The notes under the pieces were generated by a model. That model did not search any database. It was given only the letters and a program-made list of their open reading frames with translations, and was not told the origin of the DNA. 64,000 nt of DNA. Origin: Phoebastria nigripes (Eukaryota > Chordata > Aves > Procellariiformes > Diomedeidae). Where the stretch lies: contig JAYKAV010003152.1 in assembly GCA_035582835.1 (NCBI GenBank), positions 154,370 through 218,369 on the forward strand, in the 5' to 3' direction. This document shows positions 49,001-59,262 of this stretch, piece after piece (position 1 is the first letter of the stretch; each line of letters begins with the position of its first letter). Made by a program: the position numbers and the translations under genes.

Positions 49001-52000
49001 ATGCATATAGATGGGCACACATGCATATACACCACGTGTTTCTCTATGCATTTCTAGGATGAAACAGGTCTGCAGGCACAGGTGGAATCTCCATGTCAGC
49101 TAGCACTGAAAGAGGAACCAACCCAATTGTTAAAGACTTTTTTTAATCGTGACTCTTATTTTTGATATCAAGGTAATTAATTTCAGAAATATTTACTGTG
49201 TTCTATTTCACAGCTATCTCTTGGAACACAATTACTCATGTGTGAGTAGTTTCGTATGTCTGTGTTGCTGTATCTTTATTAAAAGGATGAATGAAATTTT
49301 TGACTTAATACTGAACAGAAGCCCCTCCAAAAATGTTAAGGATAGAGGAAGTCAGTTTTTTTCCTCAACTGAATAGACATTTCACTTAATAACCAGATCA
49401 AGTTTCACACTACCTTACCACTTGGACATCAACAAGATCACTGTGACACCGCAGACGTCATTAGCAAGTATGTAAATTCTCTGCTTTAAATACCATCTAT
49501 TATTAACTGGCTGTATTCCCTGCCTAATCAAAACCAGACTGCTATCAAGTTCCATAGAAAAAAAAACCCCACAGAAGAATTCCCTGTGCTCTGAAACATG
49601 AGACACTATAACAAGACATTTTATTAAGTTAACACTGGAACAGGAACACAAGCTATTTAGCTCTCTTGTCTTTTCAAGAGTTTCCGTTTCAGATATCGAC
49701 TTTAAAAAGCAAAAGCCCTCTCATATATATCTTCGCTCAACCCCACATGATTNCCATGATGCGGTTTTCATGGGAGTCTCAGGAGGGTGACCAACAACTA
49801 TTTATCTGAACATAGGCAGGGCCAAATCCAGCACATGACACAAATCTTCTTGACAAACACATTTCTGAAAAAAATGTGAAGCAAAAGACCTCAGGGGGAG
49901 ACATTCATTCACATCTACTTTGGACTGGAGCATGTGTTCTTGTCATTCTCCAACTTGCTGGCAGCCTTTAGGGGAAAGGTCTTCCTATCTCCTAGTTCTA
50001 GCCTACCTTATCTTCTAACCCAGAACAAGACAAAAAACAGGATCACAATTCCTACTGAACAGGAAGCGTGCAGCCTTATATCAGATCACATTTTTATCTT
50101 TAGCTTCCAGAGGTAACAGGAAAAAGGGAAAAAAAAGAAGAATTCCTGATCTACGACTTGTTCAGGTTGCAGAAAAGAGGGCAAAGGCATTTAAGTGTCA
50201 GTTCTACCAATTGTTCTACACTGAATTAAATAAAAAAGATAAATACTGCATCTATACACAATCTATGTGTTCAGTATGACCTCACAGGCATCTATCAATT
50301 AGACCTGCTGGGTAACTCAGGCAGAAACAACACAAATCTCTCTCTGAACAACACAAGCATCTTTACAAATGAAGCCTGATCACCAGAGCATAAGCGTAAA
50401 GGTTTGGCCTCATTACTTGAAGCTACATCTCCGTTTTTTGGAGGAAGAACTCCAGAGCAACATGCCTCCACATGATACAAGACTTGGCTGCCAGTTTTCC
50501 AGCATTAATTGTGTTTTTGAAAAAAAATTGAGTAGTTACATCAGACTGAATTAGGAAAAAAAAAAAAAAAAAAGCAAAAAAAAAAAAGCACACACCAGCA
50601 ATTATATTAACAACTGCTATTACGAAGGCAGAACAGTTAGAGATGATAGCAGAGGTTTGGGAGCAGTCCTACCAACACCTTTATTCCTTTCTCTGTTGCT
50701 TAAGAAAAACAAAGTTCAAAAACAAAGCTGCCACTAATCACTTGATCAGAAGCTTCTGTTTTACAGCACTTTTAGAAATAATGACTTAATATGCTGCACA
50801 CAAAGTGTTTTAATCAATGTACAGGGGAAAAATAATCTTGGTTCTTCAGACAGGATATACACAAGGAGAAAGATGGTTAGGTTTGATCATGCAGCAGTTT
50901 CTCTGAGAACTAGCACTGACAACAGATAATCCACAATCATTAATAAGATTTCCCTGTTTAAAAGGCAACACTAATTGAGCAGAGAAAACTTAAAAGTAGA
51001 TATTTCAAGTGATGCCTGAGTACAACGTTTTTTGTAGGCTCCCCAGCAAGAACGGTGCCCAACAAGGCCTAATGCAAAACACTACCTGAGATGAAAATGA
51101 GTGTCCAATTGTGTCCATCTACCCTGTTTCATCACACCTTCCATCAAGGATAGAAGCGGATCAAAGTGAAATCCCTGTTCACCAAGGATCTGGCAATGCT
51201 GAATTTCCCATAATTATCTCTGCAACCTACGATTTTTCTTACAGATCTGTCTATGTGTTCATGGAAAAGACCAGAACAATGTAGACCATCTAATGCAAAA
51301 GCTATTATTTCACAGTAGGAAATACTAGCTTCCAACAATGGGTCTAACCGACACTAATCACAACAGTGCCTTTGTCTGCGACACTGCATATAAGGAACAA
51401 TTTTCCTTCCAGAGTCTTGGAAAAACATATTCTTATGAGAATCAGATGTGACACGTGGTGGCCAGATCCTTGCTAGGGCCAGCCTGACTTTTTATTTTCT
51501 GTGTCACCAGGACACTGAGTCTGAATGCTCTGTCAGCCTCCTTCTTCAGTATGAGCCTTTCCACTGTCCACACGCTGTCCTCCATGGCAACACCTACTCT
51601 CTCCTCTGCTGGCCATAGCATACTTACATGTATTGTAAAATTTCACAAAACCAATGGGCATATATATAATTTTGTTATTTACTGGACTTTTGTACTATAA
51701 CATTCCTTCTTGTCCAGAAAAAGGCTGAACAAACCTAAATGGCTCTTCTTGAACTANTGTAGCATAAATGGTAGCTACAAAATTACCATCAAGAGTCTTT
51801 CGCCCAGGTGGTCTATCTTTCACAAACAGCCTAAAGTAAGATTCCCAGAGGGCTAAACCACTGAAGCACCTACAGGAATGGATCTTTGTAGAGGACATGC
51901 CTAGGTACGGTTGTTTTTTGGGGGGATGTCAGGAACTGTTGTTTCATACTAAGGTAACTGGAAGGTTTCCCCCATCTATTCACAGAGGAGGAAGGCTTCA

Positions 52001-55000
52001 GTCTGCCTCTACATCCTCTACCCTGCTGAGTTTCTCTGCTGCATGTCTGCAACCTGCACATTATTTCCTGCCCCGAATTTCTGGAAGCTTATTAACCTCC
52101 CTCACCTTAGTGTGCTATTTTTCAAGGATGGAGGCAGAAGCCAGTCAGTGCCAGGTAGAAGTTCAGTTAGAGGAAGTGAATACTTCAGTACAGCACTGAA
52201 GCTCAGTTTATCAGGGAATTGAGAAAAGGCAACTGTGTTCTCCTTGTATGTACCCTACAACCCCTGGTTCTCCCTTTTATTCAGGTGTCCCACCTCCCAG
52301 TACTTAATTCCATTACTGTAATAATCACCCCAGCATGAGCCAGCACACTATGCCATTTTACAAAGAGGAGACAAGTGCCCTATACAGTGCACTGACAGGG
52401 AGCAGTTGCCCATGTCCTCCTGGAATCTCCCACTGACCCTTGCATATGGAAAAACAGATGTTTTAAATATTTGTTTACAGCTTTCTGGCAGGAAAACATA
52501 ATCTCTCTGTAATTTTGGGTAGCTCAGAGATCTTCTAGATAAAGCAAGAAGTTTCTTTTCAAGGAAAAGTGGAGAAGCAGGGAAAGACAACTTGTCCTGA
52601 CATATTCCTATTGTCTGCAGAGAAACGATTTGCTCTGTGACAACAGTATTTGAAGAGACTTTTGCTGATCAGCCTAGCTGGACCCAGACAGCTACCCATG
52701 AATTTTGGTTAAAATAAGTACTACAAAAGAGGTCTGTAAAGATTGCTAGACCAAACACAAGATCTCTCTGGCATAACAGTAACACAAGTCTAAAAAGGTT
52801 AACTGGAAAGGATATACATGGACTTGGCAACAGCTACGTACAGAGCATGAAGATCATTAGTCCCAGCAGTGGTATCATTAGATAAGCACATAATTTCTAA
52901 CCACATGACTGCAACATTTATGGAAATGGTGGTAAGAAGACAATACTATGTTTATACATCACCTGTCAAATACCAACAACGAATCCTGCTGCCCAAAGCT
53001 TATCTGTAGTATTATGTTGCCTACCAAGCATTTCTCACAGACTGCATATAACCAGTAACAGCAGCACATTTGGGAGTATTTCAAGTTAGCCAATGAGAAC
53101 ACAACGAAAAGGCTGTTCAGATTCATGGCATGCATTTACATATGGCACAATTATTTTTAAAAAGCTGCTTCTATAACTTAGGCATGTATATACAGTGAAC
53201 AAAGAATGACAGGAAAAAATAAAAAAATAGGAGCAATTAAAAACCATCATTATGAACAAATGCAGGTCATCCAGATTGGATACCTCTTTTCTGTCACACC
53301 TCAAATTTAAATGTTTCACTTTGCAAGCCTATCCTTCTTTTCAGATCACGCATTACAATTTTCGCTATAAAAATAGGGAAGGACTACAAGAACTACCAGG
53401 GAAGAATCAAAAAATATGATACTTAATGTGTGTTAATATCTTCATCCACTGAAAGTACAGAACATGAATAACATAAGGCACATACCTACGTCTTTTTCCC
53501 TTCACAAAAAAACGTAAAAGTTTGGCTGCTGAAAAGGAATTAACCTGGATCAAAACTGAAATAAAACTTTGAATCAGTAATAAATAACCCCCCTTTCTTC
53601 TCTGCATTTTGTGTTTCTCTCAAGTAAGAGAGTTTAGGAAAAAAAGTTAGTGAGTTGTGATTATGCACAGGTCAGTCAATTAGTTGTCTTTTAACTTATC
53701 AACTGATAAACAGTTATTAGGAAACATCTGTTACGGCAGCATAACATGTCAGACAAACAAACCATAAAAATCACATTCTCTCTTTTCCCAGAAGTATGTA
53801 ATTTGCCTGTAAGCATTTTCCACTGCTTTCAGAAGTGTATTTTGCCCAGTATCTGCAATGTATTTTTGCTAAAAAAAAAAAAAAAACAAAAACAAAACCT
53901 AAAACTTTCCATATCTTTCAGAGTCTTAAGTCCCAGCCTCCTCATTTCTTTAAATTACACTCAGTAACTGGACATTACTTTATGCTGTAAGGGGACAGAA
54001 TGTGGCACAATGTTAGCGGTATCTTACCATACGATAACTCAGCACATTGCCCTAACACAGACAGATTTAATGGTACTAGGCCAAATACTATCTGTGGAAA
54101 CCAGAAAATGCTATATTGACTTCAACAGAAGCAAGTGTGTGTGAAAGCAGAAGGATGCCGATGTGGAATATGAACTGCTCATTATTACCTCTCTGCCATT
54201 TCTCTTTAATGTACCACACTCTGTTTTCAACAATACAACTGTTCTACCAGTTGTCCCTGTAGTGGGGCTGACAGCTTCTGAGGCAGGTCCAGCGCCACCA
54301 CAAACATAACATGCCCCACTTTCAAGTCAGAAAAATAAATATCCTCTAAATACAATGCAAGAGTTAATTCCTTTTTGGTCTCAAGCCACATCAGGATGTA
54401 ATGGTCAGCGAACACCACTCGGAAGGTGTTTTCTGTCCAGAAGNTTTTGATTTGCTTGGGAGGAACTCCATGTAATGACAAACTTTTGGTACATCACTAT
54501 TTTCGGTCGGCATAATAACAGCACCCATCTTCCACAGAGTGCTGTCTCTGGGGTTGTACAATCCACAGAGATGTACTGCAAACTTTGCAAAGATGTAACT
54601 ATTGCTAAACATGCCAGAGAAGACCATTTTCTAAATCAGTATGAACATACTTAACTCTTTCTGTATAAAGTTTCCTGAATCACTGGCAGATAAATATAAT
54701 CTTCTCAGATCTAATCTTGAAATAATTAAAAAAACCCAATCGAACAAAAAAAACCCCCAAAAAACTTCCACAGCTTCAATCCTTCAGAAGCACCTATCCC
54801 TCAGGGCACCTCTATGGTAGCGGCAGAAGCATACTGAGCTTTAAAGAACATCTCTAAACTGAAGAGCATTTAAGCATACCTCCAGGAAGTACAGATTACA
54901 GTACAAACATAAATCTCTCTCCCCTGAGCTTTGGAAAACACAAAAAGATTCCCTGAGCCTCTATAACTCTGCTAGGATTTTTTTCAAATAGAGGTCAGCA

Positions 55001-57509
55001 TGAGCTCTGTTGGTTGCATATTGTTCCCTGGAAGTACATGAAGGGAATGAAACTTCACCACAACCACACACACTTATTTACAAAATTTTCTAAAAACAAA
55101 TCTTCAGCGATCCAACTTTTAGCAAGTTCACTTCTAACTGAATCAAAACCAAGATTCTGTTCTTTTTCTTCAGTTGAACAATCCCCCCTGTAGCTTCACG
55201 TTAGTCAAACCAAAGTTACTTGGTTTCTGAGGTTAACTCACAGTCAAATGAACACGATGGTTTCTCAGAAGGATCCAGCTATCAGTTAAATGGGATTGGC
55301 AAATAAATTCCAACTTTGTTTCCAGCCAGCAAATCCTTAAACAATTTTTTAGTTTAAGACAAAGCATTTCAACTTTCTTGCCTACCCCAGTCTTTTCACC
55401 CTCCTGCTGCCCAGGCTAGTATTGCTGAACACCGCAGCTTGCAGCGCAAGAGACCGCCTAGCTTTCCCCTGCATGACACCTACCGTCCACTGAACAGCAA
55501 AAATTGACAGCTAAAAAAAGGAGAGTCATAGCAAGTCAGACTTCTCCATTTATCTGGAGATAAGACTGACCTCACTTCTACAACTGTAGCTGATTCAGCA
55601 CTGAAAGATTAAACACCTGGGGACAAAACAGAGGGTCCGTTAGTTGGCACATGTGCAATGTCTGACATCAAGCTTTCTATACAGTCTTGGACTCCTAGTC
55701 CTGTTCTCAAGAGAAAAATCAGATACAGATCTTGCATACCTGAAGAACTTCATTAAGTTCACTGGCATAATTCTGTGTGGGGGATTACAACCCAAGGCTT
55801 GAAGTCAGAAGGCTCTAGAGAAGGTCAGGGAATTATGTCTCATTTGTAATGTGAAGTCACTGATGTGACTACACCATACAGGATAAAGGACACTTAGAAG
55901 ACGCTTTGATTCCCAGTGCTCTCTAACAAGCAAGTTATTTCTGGCAACAGATTTCACTGCGATACATACTTTGGGAATACAACTGCTTAGAGTCCAGGGA
56001 TACAACAGTTGGAGAAAAGAAAAATCCACAGACCTTCTCAGAGTTTCTTTCCAGAGAAAGAGCTAGTTGCTGGTAACTTGTTCTCCTTTCTCCTGGAGGA
56101 TGTTTAAGATTAAATCTTTGTGAAAAAAAGTTCTTTGGGGAGGGGAATCATCCCAGATTAGAAGAAAGTACTTTTTTTTTTTTTTCTTTTGAGGAGAAAG
56201 CCCCAGACTTTTTAGTTTCTTCTTTCACAGATGCTTAACTTCTCAAACAGCATCCTTGGGACTGCCAAGTCCCACATGAATTGGGAGCCCAGTATGGAAC
56301 CAGACAGTTGCTTGATTCTAGCAAGATTTTCACGTGATGGTCATTACCATGACATTCAAGCACCTAAACAACTTGAGACCTCCACAGGAAGCCAAAGACC
56401 AATGCAGGAGATGCAGACTTTAACCCTTGACATCCCCAGCCACCATCAGAGGCTGGGAAGGTCAGTGGCCTCAGGGCAGTGAAGGGAGTCCTCCCACCCA
56501 TGGAAGGGGAAGCCCTCTGACTTCCCTACCTTCCATCAGTTAGCCTAACCAGCCTTTACCAGCCAGCAAGGCCTCCTCTTCCTCCTGAAGAACATTAAGT
56601 ATTTTTGATCTCTTCATCTGCTCAATTTTTACAGTACCTCTCAGGTTAAAAAGCAGAAGGAGGCTGGGTATGGGTATGGCAACGCTGAGCAAGAAGCACG
56701 GTGGGGAACTACGCCAAGGCAGGCGAGCGCCCACCGCCTTGCTGGAGTGGCCCGGCCCATGTCTATCTGGGACAGAAGTCAGACTGAACTCCCATTTTAC
56801 TGCATCTTGCCTGTATCAAAGTTTGTGAACTTTCAACAAAGTTCTGGGTTTTCTTGGCACCCAGAGGACAGGATCACAGCTTCCCACTGGAGCCCACGCA
56901 CATTACTGTAAGTGATAAAGCACCGCTGCCGATTTCTGTGCCACAGCAGAGAAGGATTTCCATGCTGCTGCACGAAATTACTAGAAGCAATATTCATACG
57001 CCTTGCTCCTAAAAGTACATCAGAGTTTAACGCTGTGCTGGGGGCTGCCTCCTGAAGAGTGCGGATCTCGGCTGAGCGGAGATGTTCGTGCTTAATTTAA
57101 GCCTGGACGCGGAGACCCCTTGCCGACTCTTCCCTATGAACTTCAAACCAAAGCCAACGCCCAGAACAGCGAAGCCCCCACCGCGCGGCCAGACCCAACG
57201 CCCGCATTCCCGGGGGGCTCCCCCCGCCGCCCCTGCCCGCCGCCGCCTCACAGGGCCCGGCCGCCGCCGTGACTCCGCCAAGTAACTCTCCGCGGCCGCC
57301 TCTCCCCTGCGGGGCAGCCCGGGCAGGGGCCGCAGCCCCCGCAGGGCTGCGCGGAGTCCCCGCGGGCGGCCGGGCTCGCGGGCGGCCGGGCTGGCGGCCG
57401 CCCCTCCCGGTCCGGGCAGTACTCACAGCCGCAGGGCGCCCCTGTTTTCCCGCCTGCCGGCGGCCCGCGCAGCCTTCGGCTCCTCCGCATCGCACCGCTG
57501 CTCGGTCAT
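25046..57509 (-). CDS. GRAMD2B: GRAMD2B (GRAM domain containing 2B, GRAMD3), complete
   Basis: Fourteen coding exons in order on the - strand: 57509-57427, 43201-43079, 40982-40895, 40581-40515, 39534-39431, 35496-35401, 34405-34334, 34213-34133, 33432-33321, 31564-31442, 31248-31161, 30715-30614, 28796-28703 and 25087-25046. Every border is GT-AG and phase is kept throughout. The sum is 1275 nt, 424 residues plus stop, against 432 in human. The start is MTEQRCDAEEPKAAR, matching human MTELQQDVEDTKPAK. The GRAM domain spans about 104-211 (HFHKLFL, FTCALQKEILYQGKLF, ENWICFHSKVFG, TKTALLVPNALIIATVTDR, YKLLKSICRHLE). A serine-rich linker follows, then one transmembrane helix about 338-357 (VLIFYAVLVCVLIFSTFYM) and a tail with LEERL and CDELTANLIKLEK ending LQKLLEDGE. 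The GRAM family binds phosphoinositides or other lipids. GRAMD2 proteins lack the sterol-transfer domain of GRAMD1 proteins, and membrane-contact function is inferred from relatives. The promoter is a CpG island. Confidence 0.97.
27313..28093 (-). mobile_element. Solo LTR of an avian endogenous retrovirus, 781 bp
   Basis: On the - strand it begins TGTGGTGGGCTAACCTTGGC and ends CACCCAGTACA, so it has TG...CA ends. It is flanked on both sides by the identical 5-bp sequence ACACC (27308-27312 and 28094-28098), a target-site duplication. The - strand start and order of blocks match, from memory, a widespread avian ERV LTR family. No gag, pol or env internal sequence is present, so this is the recombined solo form. 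A TATA-like TTAAATA lies near 27503-27509. It sits in the last GRAMD2B intron in the gene's own orientation. A 5-bp duplication suits class III (ERVL-like) elements, but the class is not proven. Confidence 0.9.
27473..27485 (+). promoter_or_regulatory. YY1-like motif inside the solo LTR
   Basis: AAGATGGTGGCGG differs from the YY1 consensus AAGATGGCGGC by one inserted/altered position, within the LTR close to its TATA-like box. Binding is not shown. Confidence 0.4.
28703..28796 (-). CDS. GRAMD2B: GRAMD2B exon 13
   Basis: Residues 380-411: HPVRQGLGSHLQINADALCD then ELTANLIKLEK, with donor GTAACT. Human has SGLRSQVQFNVEVLCQELTANIVKLEK. Reading through the donor keeps the frame open for 42 more residues to a stop ending at 28574. 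Confidence 0.94.
28797..30613 (-). other. GRAMD2B intron with T/G-rich tract
   Basis: A 1.8 kb intron. A strongly T/G-biased tract at about 30077-30157 (runs of GGTTT and GTTT) is the only notable feature. Confidence 0.75.
30077..30157. repeat. T/G-rich low-complexity tract
   Basis: Irregular GTTT, GGTTT and GTTTT units over about 80 bases, directly visible. Confidence 0.85.
30614..30715 (-). CDS. GRAMD2B: GRAMD2B exon 12 (membrane segment end)
   Basis: Residues 346-380. The acceptor TCTGTTACAG leads into VCVLIFSTFYMRYKISILEE then RLISITSFDSHIK, with donor GTAAGA. It completes the helix; the basic RYK flank suggests the usual positive side. Human has VCALIISTFYMRYRINTLEEQ. Confidence 0.95.
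31161..31248 (-). CDS. GRAMD2B: GRAMD2B exon 11 (membrane segment start)
   Basis: Residues 317-346. The acceptor TTTTCTCGCAG leads into NSEASRFFHKVKSQKLLSLN then HVLIFYAV, with donor GTAAGT. It aligns with human HKVKSQKCPMLHHILIFYAIV. The exon ends inside the transmembrane helix. Confidence 0.93.
31442..31564 (-). CDS. GRAMD2B: GRAMD2B exon 10
   Basis: Residues 276-317: DYHVVETQTHLKVSKSEAKS then VRSDAHSKRGPDGKAQ, with donor GTAAGG. It aligns with human DFHATESQTVLNVSKGEAKP. Confidence 0.95.
31565..33320 (-). other. GRAMD2B intron
   Basis: A 1.76 kb AT-rich intron. No transposon, RNA gene or extra exon is recognised. Confidence 0.75.
33321..33432 (-). CDS. GRAMD2B: GRAMD2B exon 9
   Basis: Residues 239-276: DFNEDYSDLDGIVQQRRQEM then EESSSTGSQTPELECFQ. 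The acceptor is CCCCATCAG and the donor GTGAGT. It matches human DFNDEFSDLDGVVQQRRQ. Confidence 0.97.
33433..34132 (-). other. GRAMD2B intron
   Basis: A 0.7 kb intron with nothing notable. Confidence 0.75.
34133..34213 (-). CDS. GRAMD2B: GRAMD2B exon 8
   Basis: Residues 212-238, 27 codons: DTSMGNSPNPSSAENSFRAD then RPTTLPL. The acceptor is CTTTTTTCAG and the donor GTAAAT. A serine/asparagine-rich linker, closely matching human NTSVGNSPNPSSAENSF. Confidence 0.96.
34334..34405 (-). CDS. GRAMD2B: GRAMD2B exon 7 (GRAM domain end)
   Basis: Residues 188-211, exactly 24 codons: YMFVSLLSRDTTYKLLKSIC and RHLE. The acceptor is TTTTTCAG and the donor GTGAGT. It closes the GRAM domain. Confidence 0.97.
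34406..35400 (-). other. GRAMD2B intron
   Basis: A 1.0 kb intron inside the GRAM-domain coding part. A short A-run lies near 34692-34707. Nothing else is recognised. Confidence 0.75.
35401..35496 (-). CDS. GRAMD2B: GRAMD2B exon 6 (GRAM domain)
   Basis: Residues 156-187, exactly 32 codons: ISIPVLSVTLLKKTKTALLV then PNALIIATVTDR. The acceptor is TTGTTTCAG and the donor GTAAGT. Nearly identical to human. Confidence 0.98.
37001..37046. repeat. A/C-rich CCAAA tract
   Basis: Irregular tandem CCAAA and CCAAAA units, directly visible. Confidence 0.85.
39090..39111. repeat. TCC trinucleotide run
   Basis: About six TCC units on the + strand. Confidence 0.85.
39431..39534 (-). CDS. GRAMD2B: GRAMD2B exon 5 (GRAM domain core)
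   Basis: Residues 121-155. The acceptor TTGTTTCAG leads into FTCALQKEILYQGKLFISEN followed by WICFHSKVFGKDTK, with donor GTTAGT. Nearly identical to human, and the diagnostic exon for the gene. Confidence 0.98.
39535..40514 (-). other. GRAMD2B intron
   Basis: A 0.98 kb intron between the first two GRAM-domain exons. Nothing notable. Confidence 0.75.
40515..40581 (-). CDS. GRAMD2B: GRAMD2B exon 4 (GRAM domain start)
   Basis: Residues 99-121: LKANAHFHKLFLDVPIDEP then LKQ and the first base of a serine codon, with donor GTAAGT. HFHKLFL opens the GRAM domain. Confidence 0.97.
40582..40894 (-). other. GRAMD2B intron
   Basis: A 313 bp intron between exons 3 and 4. Nothing is recognised in it. 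Confidence 0.75.
40895..40982 (-). CDS. GRAMD2B: GRAMD2B exon 3
   Basis: Residues 69-98. The acceptor TAACCTTCAG leads into TKSSTDSPLLTMDIKSDSK and IERKKRASNQ, with donor GTAGGG. It aligns loosely with the human SKSSFDG to KTERKKSSSSSQ segment just before the GRAM domain. Confidence 0.93.
40983..43078 (-). other. GRAMD2B intron
   Basis: A 2.1 kb intron with an A-rich tract near 42350-42381. No other element is recognised. Confidence 0.75.
43079..43201 (-). CDS. GRAMD2B: GRAMD2B exon 2
   Basis: Residues 28-69. The acceptor CCTCTGCAG leads into SDGENGTDEKRKAGKLP, aligning with human SEAENGVEEKKKACRSP, then QTPTSEMEYFDDRKK. This is a poorly conserved acidic/basic linker. Donor GTAATG. Confidence 0.93.
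50556..50587. repeat. Poly-A tract interrupted by GC
   Basis: Two A runs split by a GC dinucleotide and followed by GCACACACC. Confidence 0.9.
53871..53898. repeat. A-rich tract
   Basis: A run of 16 A followed by CAAAAACAAAACC. Confidence 0.85.
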
Positions 57510-57830
57510 GAGCACCATCGGCACCGCACAGCACGACACAGCCCGCCGCCCCCGCACGGCGCTCAACCGGCGGGCCGGGCAGCCCCGCCCCGGCCGCCCC
57601 GCCCCGCCGCCGTCGTCGTCCCGGGCCGGCTGGAGCCGGAGCGCGGGCCCGCGGCGGGAAGCCGCTAAAAACCGGTTCCGCCGGTCCGTCTGGGGGCTGG
57701 CTGCCGCCCCGGACCGCGGCGGGGAGGTCGGCCCCGGTTGCGGCCGCCAAGTGACTGAGGCGGCCCCGGCCCCTGCGGCGGGAGCCCGCGCTCCCCGCGT
57801 GGCCGATCCGTTACGCGCCTTAAATTATTC
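57150..57830 (-). promoter_or_regulatory. GRAMD2B: CpG island promoter of GRAMD2B
   Basis: A sharply bounded GC- and CpG-dense block covering exon 1, against AT-rich surroundings on both sides. It carries GC boxes CCCCGCCC at 57583-57590 and CCCCGCCCCGCC at 57597-57608, typical Sp1/KLF sites, just upstream of the start codon on the - strand. No TATA box is seen. Broad, housekeeping-type initiation is expected for such islands. Very long open frames on both strands here come from the lack of AT-rich stop codons and are not genes. Confidence 0.88.
57427..57509 (-). CDS. GRAMD2B: GRAMD2B exon 1 (start codon)
   Basis: Residues 1-27 plus two bases, with donor GTGAGT. It reads MTEQRCDAEEPKAARAAGRR then ENRGALR, aligning with the human N-terminus, so the ATG at 57509 is chosen. 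A second in-frame ATG nine bases upstream (57518) would add MVL and has G at +4. The exon is inside the CpG island. Confidence 0.92.
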
Positions 57831-58919
57831 AGTCAGGACGTTGTCGCGTGAGACGCTGCCTCCCGCTGGCTCGAACAAAAGGTGTCCTGAATGTTTCATA
57901 CGGGGGACAGGAGATGCAGTTTCACAGCGCACGGTCTGAGGAGAGGAGGTGGCGGGGGCCGGGGCCCTGAGGTGAAGGCAGCCAGGCCAGACGGCGTTAT
58001 GGCGCGGCCCTCCGGCTGACGGGCCCAGCCTGTGAGAGAGTTTGCAGGCTGGCAGTAACTCACAGAAAACGGCGTTCCGCAGGTTTCTGTCAGAGCATTT
58101 CCCTGGTGTCTCTCTGAAGCAGGCGGTAGTCCAAATACCGATGCTGGCCTCCAGACAGCTGCACTAACATGAACTTCCGTGGCGATTAGCTGATATTTCC
58201 ATCTGTGGCTGCCTCAGGTGGTTTTTTGTTTCCTTTCCCTTCAGCAGCACCCCAGGCTGGTTTGTCTGCCCAGGAAATGACCTAATGTTGCGCAAAAACC
58301 AGAGTGAGCGTAGCCTTCCCCCGGCTGGCGCTGGTGGGGCTGTTGGGGAAGTTGCGCGCCCTCAGAAACATTAAATGGCAGCATTTGGCACATGTCCTCT
58401 CGCATGGCAGACACAAACTGTCAATGTGCATATGAAAAATGTTTTTGTTACCTGGGTAATACCTGAGTCAGGGTTCAGTTTGGTGAACTAATACTTCCAC
58501 AAAGAAAAGATGGAGTCTGTGGCTATAATGATACGATCTAAGGGAGTCCAACCTTGGGATGAGAGTTCAAAGTAACATCTCTAGAAAAAGGTCTATTTAT
58601 GTTTAATGTGTTACAGTATATTAATAGAATTAATAATAGAATATATTAAGTTTTCTTCCTAACTGCCGGAGTGGTCACAGAAGGTAAGGGGAGATTATGT
58701 ACAGGAGAGTGGTCTCTGTTAGGGGACATCAGGGTAGGAGATAGATACTAATGTACATTTCAGATTAAAAGATGTATGAAGCAAATCAATCAACCTTCCA
58801 GTGGCATTGTTAGGATTGCTTGATTCTCACACAGTATTTCGAAGGTGCAAGAACTAAGTATTAGGTATTGTTGCAATTTATTCAGGAAATAAGTAAAAAG
58901 AAAGAGGTGTTAGTGGTGC
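57831..58919. other. Upstream flank of GRAMD2B
   Basis: GC content falls away from the island. No exon, repeat or RNA gene is recognised. Confidence 0.6.
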
Positions 58920-59262
58920 AAAGGCTCAGGGCTGCCATAGCTCCCTGAAAGGAGGTTGCAGCGAGGTGGGTGTTGGTCTCTTCTGCCAAGCAACTAGTGA
59001 TAGGACGAGAGGAAATGGCCTCAAGTTGCACCAGGGGAGGTTTAGATTGGACATTAGGAAAAATTTCTTTACTGAAAGAGTGGTTAAGCATTGGACCAGG
59101 CTGCCCAGGGAAGTGGTGGAGTCACCATCCCTGGAAGTATTTAANAGACGTGTAGATGAGGNNCTTAGGGACATGGTTTANTGGGCATGGTGGTGTTGGG
59201 TTGACGGTTGGACTTGATGATCTTACAGGTCTTTTCCAACCTTAATGATTCTATGATTCTAT
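58920..59262 (+). mobile_element. CR1 LINE, 3' end, little diverged
   Basis: The segment GAAAGGAGGTTGCAGCGAGG starts a block typical of the CR1 ORF2 C-terminus and 3'UTR, running through the conserved CTGCCCAGGGAAGTGGTGGAG and TTTTCCAACC and ending with the CR1 terminal octamer repeat ATTCTATG-ATTCTAT at 59248-59262. It is strongly 5' truncated (about 340 bp), as is usual. Four N bases (59145, 59162, 59163, 59181) sit inside. No clear target duplication is seen, in keeping with CR1. Confidence 0.93.

Larger units (their letters stand above)
43202..57426 (-). other. GRAMD2B first intron, 14.2 kb
   Basis: A large intron joining exon 1 directly to exon 2 in phase. It holds poly-A tracts (50556-50587, 53871-53898), isolated N bases (44636, 49753, 51757, 54444) and an unidentified open - strand stretch at 54227-54627. 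No further GRAMD2B exon is needed for an in-phase protein. Alternative first exons could exist but I cannot support one. Confidence 0.75.

Noticed and set aside
55400..55500. Possible alternative first exon of GRAMD2B (short - strand ATG frame followed by a GTGAAA donor-like site)
   Set aside because: No CpG or promoter signal and no similarity to a known isoform that I can recall with confidence.
57097..57750. 217-codon open frame on the - strand over the GRAMD2B promoter
   Set aside because: It is a different frame from GRAMD2B exon 1, very rich in G, A, R and P, and lies in a CpG island where stops are rare. Homology supports only the short exon 1 frame.
57508..57939. 143-codon + strand open frame in the same island
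   Set aside because: Compositional artefact of the island. No recognisable domain.
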